A stretch of 64,000 nt of DNA, from contig NC_030679.2 in NCBI RefSeq assembly GCF_000004195.4, positions 146,446,243 to 146,510,242 on the forward strand. Reading direction: 5' to 3'. Positions 47,401 through 57,400 of this stretch are shown piece by piece (position 1 is the first letter of the stretch; each line of letters starts with the position of its first letter). The notes below the pieces were generated by a model that was given only the letters and a program-made list of their open reading frames with translations, did no database searches and had not been told where the DNA came from. The DNA comes from Xenopus tropicalis. Its lineage: Eukaryota; Chordata; Amphibia; Anura; Pipidae. Made by a program: the position numbers and the translations under genes.

Positions 47401-49732
47401 ATAATTATCTTTGTAAGTATCAGTTATATATTGTATTTAGACGTTTTGTATTTTGCATGTTTGTTATTTCTGTAGATATGTGTCAATAGCTTTTGTTAAT
47501 AAATGATTGAATCTCTTTTATTAAGGAACCCTTATAACCAGGAAAATTCATGTTCATGTGTATATAAGAATAAATATACATTTCAGGGTCAGACTGGGCC
47601 GCTGGGGCACCATGAAAAAACCCGGTGGGCCCCAGTAGCCCAGACTTGATCCCTGTTGGTGCTCCCCTGGCGGCTGGTGTCTCTCCCCTGACGCGTTTCA
47701 CTTACACGCACTCGTGGGGAAAAGTTGAGTGGGTGTTGGGGCCCCTGGGGGAGCCTGCACCCCCCCAGTCTGACCCTGAGCCTATTACTGAATATGGGGG
47801 CAGTGGCCCAGACCTGATGCCTGATGGTGCTCCCCTGGCCGCTGGTGTCTCTCCCCTGACGCTTTTCACTTACACTCACTAGTGAGGAAAAGTTGAGTGG
47901 GTGGTGGGGGCCCCTGGGGGGGGCCTGCACCACCCCAGTCTGACCCTGAGCCTATTACTGGATATGGGGGCAGCGGCCAAGACCCGATCCCTGTTGGTGC
48001 TCCCCTGGCCGCTGGTGTCCCTTTCCTGATGCGTTTCACTTTTGTGACCTTGGGGGGGAAAACATCGAGTGGGTGGCCCTGTGGGGGGGTGCAGGGGATG
48101 CAGCCGGCAGGGGAACCTTGAGGAGTGCGGGGCCCCTTGGGCAGCAGGCCTATTACTGGATATGGGGGCAGTGGCCCAGACCCGATCCCTGTTGGTGCTC
48201 CCCTGGCTGCTGGTGTCCCTCCACTGACGCGTTTCACTTACGTGCACTCAGGGGGGGAAGTCGAGTGGGTGGGGGCCCCTGCAGGGGGTGGCGGGGGATG
48301 CAGCTGGCAAGGGCACCTTGGGGGGTGTGGGCCCCTGCGGCAACAGCCCTGGTAAGCCCTGCGCCCCCCAGTCTGACCCAGAGCCTATTACTGGATATGG
48401 GGGCAGAAAGTAAAAAGTTGAATCTCCTGAAACACTGACCACATGATGAACTTATTAAACAAATCACCTTGATTAAACAAACCTATCACTACTGGGGATA
48501 CCCCATGGTACCAGCACTTACTCTACAACTGTTTCACAGTGCACAATATTAATACTGATTGATGAGAATGTTTTTGCAACAATAGATTGTGTTTCTATAT
48601 TATACATTATGATTTCTATAGATTCCTGTTTCCAAGTGCAGCCCAAGTTGTCCTTCAGGATTTAGGAAGGTGATTGTACCAGGGAAACCCCTGTGTTGCT
48701 ATGAGTGTGCCCGGTGCCCCCAGGGCTATATCTCAACCCAAACAGGTAGTGTATTAGTTTATTCTATGCTTTGCAATATGTCACAATTATCAAAATTACT
48801 TGGTTAAATATTATTTTTTAGATGCTGCGGAATGTCATCCATGTTCCTGGGACACGTGGCCCAATCTACAGCAGGACAGATGCCTACCAAGGCCTACAGA
48901 GTTCCTTTCCTATGGAGATCCTTTGGGTTACAGCTTAGCAGCCATTTCCATCTTTTCTTCCCTGATCCCACTTGGTGTTCTTGGAGTTTTTATTCACCAA
49001 AAAAAGACACCAATAGTCCGAGCCAACAACTACTCCCTTAGCTGCCTTCTCCTGCTTTCCCTGTTCCTCTGTTTCCTTTGCTCTTTAGGGTTCATTGGTT
49101 ACCCCCAACTTCAACAGTGTCTTCTGCGCCAGGTGGCATTTGGGATGGTTTTTGCCCTCTGCATCTCCTGTGTTCTGGCCAAAACCATCACTGTTGTCAT
49201 TGCCTTTAATGCAACCAAACCCGGCAGCAGGTTAAGGAAGTGGACAGGGGTGAAGGTCTCCTACTGTCTAATTATGTTTTGTGTATTTATTCAGTTATTT
49301 GTGTGTTTAATGTGGCTCATCCTCTCTCCTCCCTTCCATGAACTTGACACTGACACCAAACCTGGAGTCATCATAGTTAACTGCAATGAAGGATCACCCA
49401 CTGCTTTCTGGTGCATGCTGGGATACCTTGGACTCTTGGCCTCCATCAGTTTCATTGTTGCCTTCCTGGCCAGACGCCTCCCTGACAGTTTCAATGAAGC
49501 CAAATTGATCACATTCAGTATGTTGGCTTTCCTCAGTGTGTGGGTGTCCTTTATCCCAGCCTATCTTAGTGCCCGGGGCATGTATACTGTGGCAATGGAG
49601 GTCTTTGCCATCCTGTCTTCCAGTTGGGCTGTGGTGGGCTGTATCTTTGTGCCAAAATGTTTCATTATATTGTTTAAGCCCAACAGGAACTCAAGAGAAC
49701 ATCTCATGGGCAAAGGCAGAAATCAAAAATAA
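41452..49732 (+). CDS. V2R-like class C GPCR, gene D (complete, hybrid)
   Basis: Complete receptor of 885 aa. Exons: 41452-41735, 43902-44193, 45392-46213, 46294-46518, 48622-48745, 48822-49732 (284, 292, 822, 225, 124, 911 bp). The start is the first of two adjacent ATGs, 67 bp after the TATA box; the longer open frame upstream begins only with TTG. The leader is long, with a hydrophobic core CFFFSVVWVFSTLLIEVC. Binding-domain marks: IIGESGSTRS, ANDNDYG and WVASESWATSD (Ser where E has Ala). Exon 3 ends in CAT before GTAAGG, a weak -1 donor base. Exon 4 lacks one codon present in E. Exons 1-5 and helix 1 are nearly those of E; helix 4 onward and the 3' flank are C-like. Loop 1 (YPQLQQC) is the B form. 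Confidence 0.93.
41736..42059. other. Intron 1 of gene D, before the array
   Basis: First 110 bp match intron 1 of gene E; the remainder is absent there. No exon. Confidence 0.45.
42060..43700. mobile_element. Double-ended, partly inverted 112/113-bp array, gene D
   Basis: Both outer ends are the same (right) end of the element: TACAGGTATGGG at 42060 with the reverse of AGGTCCCGAGCATTC, and CCCATACCTGTA ending at 43700. About ten and a half units run reversed (42177-43363), then the array flips at GGGATCAAGGGATCAAGG and about two units run forward (43372-43600). Confidence 0.88.
44600..45215. mobile_element. Cluster of decayed elements, gene D intron 2
   Basis: A piece starting TTAGGGGTCCGGAACC (44608), a TAGTGATGAGCGAA-family piece (about 44800-44880) and a piece ending GGTTCGGTGCATCCCT (45209). 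None is complete; none has a frame of interest. Confidence 0.5.
46600..46885 (+). repeat. 150-bp tandem repeat, two copies, gene D intron 4
   Basis: GAATTCCATCCTGGTACTAG recurs after 150 bp. The same unit occurs four times at 60460-61035 in gene E. Confidence 0.85.
47590..48415 (+). repeat. GC-rich repeat of about 190 bp, gene D intron 4
   Basis: CCTATTACTGGATATGGGGG, CCCGATCCCTGTTGGTGCTC and GACGCGTTTCACTTAC recur about four times. Long open frames here result from GC-rich repetition. It is the same block as 61640-62310. Confidence 0.88.
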
Positions 49733-49765
49733 GATTTTCTCCTAAGTCTCCAAAATACACAAAAC

Positions 49766-49771
49766 AATAAA
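49766..49771 (+). promoter_or_regulatory. Polyadenylation signal of gene D
   Basis: AATAAA 34 bp after the stop, inside a 3' flank nearly identical to that of gene C. Confidence 0.65.
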
Positions 49772-50502
49772 GATTATATTTTTATGACCTTTGTAATTTT
49801 ATTTACTTTATTTTCCTAAAAGACCAATAAAAAACCAAAATAAAATCTTGTATAAAACGGATTAATTCTTCCATATGATGTTTCAATGTTCGGTTGGAGG
49901 TTTTAGCGGAACTAACAGTATGCAAGGGCAATGGGTTGGATAAGCATCTCTCAACTTAAGGTGGCCAAACACGGGCAGATTTTAGGCTACCAATTTGAAT
50001 CCCAATGAGACTGATTTGGCAGCTTGTATGCCCACATATGGGGGCCCCTGACACTCTCATCCCAGTGATATCTGAAATCAGTCAAGTGTCGATTGGACAG
50101 TTTTGATTTTTTTAGATGGATCAAGGACCACGTTTGCAGGAATGGTCTTCGCTCCGACTGCTCCTGTCTCATTGTAATTTGATTGTTTGAAACAGGGCCA
50201 AACGATCAAATTAGCCCAATTTCGCCCACCTTAGGTGGGCATATTACGGAAAGATCTGCTCGTTTGGTGATCTTTCCAAATGCACGAATCTTATAATGTA
50301 TGGCCACCTTTACTGTCACCATTTTGTTGTGATGTTGCCATTGTTTCCAGAGAAGAGACAACACATGGGAAGAGGCTCCAATCAACCAAGACATTTATCT
50401 TTTGTATTTTTTATGTATGGGGGTCCCTTCCTATGTATGCAGGTCCCTGATGCTCCTATCCAACTGATATCTAGGCGAAAATTTGGCCAGGTGTCGATTG
50501 GA

Positions 50503-50840
50503 CAGTTTTTACATGGATCAAGGACCACATTTGCAGGAATGGATCTCGCTCCGACCGCTCCTGTCTCTATCGTCTCTATTTGTTTCATCCCGAGGCCAAA
50601 CAATCAAATTAGCCTAATATCACCCACCTCAGGTGGGCATATTTGGCAAAGATCTGCTCGTTTGGTGAGATCACCAAACGAGCAGATCTTTGCCAAATAT
50701 GCCCACCTGAGGTGGGTGATATTAGGCTAATTTGATTGTTTGGCCTCGGGATGAAACAAATGAATTACAACGATAGAGACAGGAGCGGTCGGAGCGAGAT
50801 CCATTCCTGCAAATGTGGTCCTTGATCCATGTAAAAACTG
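50503..50840. repeat. Near-perfect palindrome, arms about 166 bp
   Basis: CAGTTTTTACATGGATCAAG (50503) is the inverse of CTTGATCCATGTAAAAACTG (ending 50840). The centre is GGTGA-GA-TCACC at 50664-50675. Spacer is only 2 bp. Confidence 0.93.
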
Positions 50841-53496
50841 AATCTTATAATGTATGGCCACCTTTACTGTCACCATTTTGTTGTGATGTTGCCATTGTTT
50901 CCAGAGAAGAGACAATACATGGGAAGAGGCTCCAATCAAACAAGAGATGTATCTTTTGTATTTTTTATATATGGGGGTCCCTGCCTATGTATGGGGGTCC
51001 CTGCTGCTCCTATCCAACTGATATCTGGGCGAAAATTGGCCAGGTGTCGATTGGACAGGTTTGATTTTTTTAGATGGATCATGGACTGCATTGACTTATT
51101 GATGTGGTCCTCCGACCACTCCTGTCTCTATCGTTGTAATTTGATTATTTGGCCCCGGGGCCAAATGATCAAATTAGCCCAATATCACCCACCTTGGGTG
51201 GACATACTAGGAAAAGATCTGCTCGTTTGGTGATCTTGCCAAATGCGCAAATCTTATAATGTATGGTCACCTTTACTGTCACCATTTTGTTTTGCTGTTG
51301 CCATTGTTCCCAGAGATGAGACAACACATGGGAAGAGGCTCCAATCAAACAAGAGATTTATCTATTGTATTTCTGCCTATGTATGGGGGTCCCTGCCTAT
51401 GTGTGGGGGTCCCTGCTGCTCCTATCCAACTGATATCTGGGCGAAAATTGGCCAGGTGTCGATTGGACAGTTTTAGATGGATCAAGGACCACATTTGCAG
51501 GAATGGATCTCGCTCCGACCACTCCTGTCTCTATCGTTGTAATTCATTTGTTTCGTCCCAAGGCCAAACAATCAAATTAGCCTAATATCGCCCACCTCAG
51601 GAGGGCATATTTGGCAAAGATCTGCTCGTTTGGTGATCTCGCCAAACGAATGAATGTTATAATGTATGGCCACCTTTACTGTCACCATTTTGTTGTGATG
51701 TTGCCATTGTTCCCAGAGAACATGGGAAGAGGCTCCAATCAAATAAGAAATGTATCTTTTGTATTTCTGCCTATGTATGGGGGGTCCCTGCCTATGTATG
51801 GGGGTCCCTGCTGCTCCTATCCAACTGATATCTGGGCAAAAATTGGCCAGGTGTCGATTGGACAGTTTTTAGATGGATCAAGGACCACATTTGCAGGAAT
51901 GGATCTCACTCCGACCGCTCCTGTCTCTATCGTTGTAATTCATTTGTTTCGTCCCGAGGCCAAACAATCAAATTAGCCTAATATTGCCCACCTCAGGTGG
52001 GCATATTTGGCAAAGATCTGCTTGTTTGGTGATCTCGCCAAACGAGTGAATCTTATAATGTATGGCCACCTTTACTGTCACCATTTTGTTGTGATGTTGC
52101 CATTGTTCTCAGAGGAGGGACAACACATGGGAAGAGGCTCCAATCAAACAAGAGATTTATCTTTTGTATTTCTGCCTATGTATGGGGGTCCCTGATGCTC
52201 CTATCTAACTGATATCTGGGCAAAAATGGGCCTGTTGTTGATTGGACAGGTTTGATTTTTTAGATCGATCAGGGACTGGATTGACTTATTGATGTGGTCC
52301 TAGCGTTACCTGGGGTGCTAAAATAGCACTTTGAGAAGGGATATATTGCCAGGGACTGAACTGTGCAAGTGTTTTGTCCTACCAGAGTTGAGGCCAAGGG
52401 TCAGAACTGGGGAATCCAAGAACAGCACTAGGAAGGGCACAGGAGAACTGGAACAAGGCAGGGAGCTGGAACAGGACAGGGAATCAGGAGTTTGGAACCA
52501 CAAGGGGCAAGATCCCAGCAACAGTTTAGACAGCTTAATGACCAAGCAAGGTGCAATGGTCAGAGGCATGCTTGAAAAGGGGCTTAATTGATAATGGTCA
52601 AAACATGAGGATAATGAGGTGGGCGGAGGAAAGGGAGCAGGTGGAGAGAATACAAGGAGGAGAATAACAGGTACGACTAGAAATCAAGGCAATGTAACAG
52701 CAAGGACCTCCAGTGGCACAACAGGTAACTGTCTGAGTAATTCTGCACTAGAGTCTAGAGTTTGAAACCCTGTACGTCCTGACACAGTGTCAAAGACAGT
52801 CTATTGATATAGCAAGGTGTTGCAAGCACACATAGCTAAGTAGACTAAGGTCCAAGGTCTATTAACTGGCCAAGGGCAGGGCAGACAAGCAAGTCTAATA
52901 AACAGATGGAGGTCTCGGCAAGTGGTAGGTCAGCGGAGTCCAATAAACAGACCAAGGTCTGGGCAGGCAGGGGCAAAGTTCAGGAACAAGGCAGGGAACT
53001 CAGGGACTTAATGATTCAAAAGGGGTTGAAAGATCTCTATTGAAGCCAAGTTCCCTTTTGATTTCCAAGAATATAATCACATAAAATCATGGAATACATT
53101 GTTCGTAAAAAGCTGCAGAATTTGAGAGTTGAAATTGGTCTTTTCCCCACTGTGTCAGAGCATCCTTATTGGCCTGTTTAGGTTCAGTTAATCTGAGCCG
53201 GGTTGCCCTATTATACCCAGCCTAAGCACTCTTGCTTGAGCACTAAGGATTGTCCCTAACTCTAGTTCCTCCTGGTTCTAGTCCCTGCCTTGGTCTAGTT
53301 TCACACCTGCATCTATTGCCCCCTCCAGTCTGTTCCTCTATGCCTACTCCACCTGTTTCTTTACCTGCTGCCTCAAGTCCTGTTCCACAATCCCCCCCCC
53401 CCCCCCATCTAACCCATTGGAACCAAACAGTCCTTCCCTGAAGGACCCTCCTATCTGGGATGTCCCCATTTGTAAACCTTTCCATAATATGTTTTC

Positions 53497-53717
53497 TAGT
53501 GATGAGCGAATCTGTCCCGTTTCGCTCCACCAAAAAACTGTGAAAACGTTTGAAAAACGGCAAAAAATTTGTGTGTGACTTTTTTTGACACACGTGACTT
53601 TTTTTAATGCAAGCGCAAACTTTTTTTTTCTTTTTTTGATGCTACTTTTTCCTTGTGCCCGTTTCACAGAAATTTTGCCGCGAATCCATGTCTGGTGAAA
53701 AATTTAGCTCATCACTA
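53497..53717. mobile_element. TAGTGATGAGCGAA MITE, D-E intergenic
   Basis: Ends TAGTGATGAGCGAATC and TAGCTCATCACTA; flanks ATGTTTTC and GTGTTTTC match at 7 of 8. A rearranged form of the same insertion starts at about 40995 in the C-D interval. Confidence 0.78.
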
Positions 53718-54119
53718 GTGTTTTCAAAATGTGCTGATGTCTCCACATGGATTGGCTTGAGGCTTCAATCAACAAAACAACCCAAGCACGTACATTTTTT
53801 TGAAATGTGGTCAACCTATATCTTGGACCTCCCCCCAGACATTAGACAACTGACAGTTGACACATTTAAGCATACAACTTGGTATGACCAAGAGAGTCTT
53901 AGAGGTACTAACCCCCTACTACAAGTCACAATGGCTCCCAGAAAGAAAGAAGCCATTGCTGCCTCCCAGGATCCATAACCAAAAACTGGTATCTTAAATA
54001 ACTTAGTCCAGAACCGGTGAACTGAAATGTAAATGGTGGCAGTAAGTAAACCAAAAAGTAATCCAGAAAGTAAAAAAATTATTTGGTGAATTTTTGTTTT
54101 CAGATTTTTTTTGGTGTCT
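53718..54119. other. D-E intergenic, nothing recognised
   Basis: No counterpart before gene D. No exon or RNA gene recognised. Confidence 0.35.
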
Positions 54120-54269
54120 TTCACTCTCTATATAAAATGTATATCTCTATATTCCACCTATCCATCCCTTTCCTTGGGGAAACACAGTGAAATTCTGGAA
54201 GGCTGCCTTTTGGGAATGACTATGTTTGTTAGATGGAGAGAAGGATATTTAGCCGTAATTAAATCTTTC

Positions 54270-54344
54270 CTGAGCAACTAACACAATTAAGCAAATTTAA
54301 TGAAGGCGGTCCCCTAGGCCTACTTATTAAATAAACGTATAAAA
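54270..54344 (+). promoter_or_regulatory. Predicted core promoter of gene E
   Basis: CTGAGC (54270-54275), then AATTA, GGTCCCCTAGG (54308-54318) and TATAAAA (54338-54344), with the same spacing as D and the start codon 67 bp after the TATA box. Its similarity to D reflects recent duplication and is not independent evidence. Confidence 0.65.
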
Positions 54345-54410
54345 CCATGAACGAAAGCCGAGCGCCATTATATCACGTTGAGCGGAGCGGCGTCCGTCTC
54401 TGCCACCATA

Positions 54411-57400
54411 ATGATGACCAACTTGATCTCTATAACATTTCAGAAGGTTCTGCATGGAAAGGAGATACTTTGGAGAATCAGGTGCTTCTTCTTCTCCATA
54501 GCGTGGGTCTTCTCAACATTACTCATAGAAGTGTGTACTTGTTCCGACCCCTGCAGCCTGAATAGTGAGGGTATCAGTGGCTTTCTGAGCCAACCAGGAG
54601 ACGTTGTTATAGGAGGAACCTTCATGGTCCATCTGGACACGGTCTACAATTACCTCCAGTTCACAAGCAAACCTCCAGACCAACTGTGCCGGGTGTAAGT
54701 AACATTTATAGGGTTAAAATCCCACTCAATTCACACAACTTATTTACCCCATTCTTGTGATACACTATATTATTATATATATTGGGGAATCATATAGAAA
54801 AAAGCCAGTGAGGGTGGTCAACTTTCTGCATAAGAGAATACTTATTTATACCTGTACTTGGTCCCAACTAAGATATAATTACCCCTTATTGGGGGCAGAA
54901 CAGCCCTATTGGGTTTATTTAATGGTTAAATGATTCCCTTTTCTCTGTAATAATAAAACAGTACCTGTACTTGATCCCAACTAAGATATAATTACCCCTT
55001 ATTGGGGGCAGAACAGCCCTATTGGGTTTATTTCATGGTTAAATGATTCCCTTTTCTCTGTAATAATAAAACAGTACCTGTACTTGATCCCAACTAAGAT
55101 ATAATTACCCCTTATTGGGGGCAGAACAGCCCTATTGGGTTTATTTCATGGTTAAATGATTCCCTTTTCTCTGTAATAATAAAACAGTACCTGTACTTGA
55201 TCCCAACTAAGATATAATTACCCCTTATTGGGGCAGAACAGCCCTATTGGGTTTATTTCATGGTTAAATGATTCCCTTTTCTCTGTAATAATAAAACAGA
55301 ACCTGTACTTGATCCCAACTAAGATATAATTACCCCTTATTGGGGCAGAACAGCCCTATTGGGTTTATTTCATGGTTAAATGATTCCCTTTTCTCTGTAA
55401 TAATAAAACAGTACCTGTACTTGATCCCAACTAAGATATAATTACCCCTTATTGGGGGCAAAACAATTCTATTGGGTTTAATTACTGTTTAAATAATTAT
55501 TTTAGTAGACTTAAGGTAGAAGATCCGAATTACATGACCCCAGGTCCCAAGCATTCTGGATAACGGGTCCCATACCTGTATCTTAGACACCATTAAAAAG
55601 AGAGAATCAACTGAAATTGGAAACACTCTACGTTTGTTTTTCATTCATTTTTTATTTGGCTTTAGATCCCCGTTTATATGAATAACTTCCAACCCCTTCC
55701 GATATCTGTCACCGTATTTCTCTAACTCTATTTCTCTTCACTCTTTTAACTTCTATCTTCTCCCCGTCGGTAGGTTTGCGAGTGAGTATTACCAGAGCAT
55801 GGAGGCCCTTATATTCGCAGTGCAGGAAATTAATGCGGATCTGGGGCTCCTCCCCAACGTTACGCTGGGCTACCAGGTTTACGACGCGTGTAACACGTTA
55901 CGGCGAGCGGCACAAGGGACCCTTTTCATGCTTTCCGGGGGAAAGGGAATCACCCCTAATTATCACTGCGACACGGGGACACGTCTTGCTGGTATCATTG
56001 GGGAATCTGGGTCCACACGTTCCATCCTTATGGCTCAGATTCTGGGATTGTACTGGTACCCACAGGTAAGGGTAGAAGGCTAAATTCAATTATAAAACAA
56101 AATGTAATTCATGCTACATAAATGCATAATACCCAAAGCATTTCAACCCCCAGTAGAATGGGGTTCTACAAAGAAAAATGAAGAAGTTACTGGGTTCCAC
56201 AGAAGATATATTTTGGGTCTTTGGGTAGGGTGCCCGGTTTTGCACGTTTTTGCTTCCCCTATGTTTATAGCGTGGGGTTTTAGTCTCCACAGTTGCTTCA
56301 AAAACCCCGTGGGTGAGCTTTAGCCAATAGGATAAACCCATGTAAATGGAATTTTTTTAGGAGCCTTAAGGAATTTGTTCCCAGAATCCCTTTGGTCTAA
56401 TTTGCATACGTATGAGGTCATCTCCTCAACCCATTTGACTTGTTTGTGAGTCTTCACAGGAAAATAACATTCAATCCCTTAAGGTGGCCATACACGCTAA
56501 GATCTGCTTGCTTGGTGAGGTCTCCAAGCAAGCGGATTGTCTCCCAATATCCCCACCTGGGGCCAAATGATCGAATTAGAACGTCGGGTATAGGCATCCG
56601 TTGTTTCAGGGACCGCATCAAGGAGCCAATTCGACTGATTTTCAAACCTGCCCCATCGAGATCTGGCCGATTTCAGGTCAGATGTTGGTCAGGCAGGCCT
56701 GTCTTTAGTGCCCCTACATGGGCCTAAGGGTCTAAGGGACCCTGGGAATCTGGGTCCACACGTTCCATCCTTATGGCTCAGATCCTGGGATTGTACTGGT
56801 ATCCACAGGTAAGGGTAGAAGGCTAAATTGAATTATAAAAAAAAATGTAATTAATGCTACATAAATGCATAATACCCAAAGCATTTCAACCCCCCAGTAG
56901 AATGGGGTTCTACAAAGAAAAATGAAGAAGTTACTGGGTTCCACAGAAGACATATTTTGGGTCTTTGGGTAGGATGCCCTGTTTTGCAAATATATATTGA
57001 AACTGCTCATCATTCACAGATCCCGGGAAGCTGCACGTTTTTGCTTCCCCTATCTTTTTGCTTTCCCCAGGCAAATAACATTCAATTCCTTAAGGAGGCC
57101 ATACACGCTGAGATCTGCTCGTTTGGCGAGGTCTCCCGATATCCCCACCTGAGGCCAAATGATCGAATTAGACGGGTATAGGCATCTGTTGGTTCGGGGA
57201 CCGCATCAACAAGCCGATTCGACTAATTTTCAAACCTGCCCCATCGAGATCTGGCCGATTTCAGGCCAGATGTTGGTCGGGCAGGTCCGTTTTTAGTGCC
57301 CCTACATGGGCCTAAGGGTCTGAGGGACCCTGGGAATCTGGGTCCACATGTTCCATCCTTATGGCTCAGATTTTGGGATTGTAATGGTATCCACAGGTAA

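Larger units (their letters stand above)
49733..53500 (+). repeat. 3' flank block of gene D, paralogous to 38305-40990
   Basis: Starts as an almost exact copy of the gene C flank. The 410-bp unit (key: CTTATAATGTATGGCCACCT, GGGAAGAGGCTCCAATCA) is expanded to five copies near 50290, 50845, 51255, 51655 and 52045. Then the AGGGACTGAACTGTGCAAGT segment follows. No gene seen. Confidence 0.87.
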
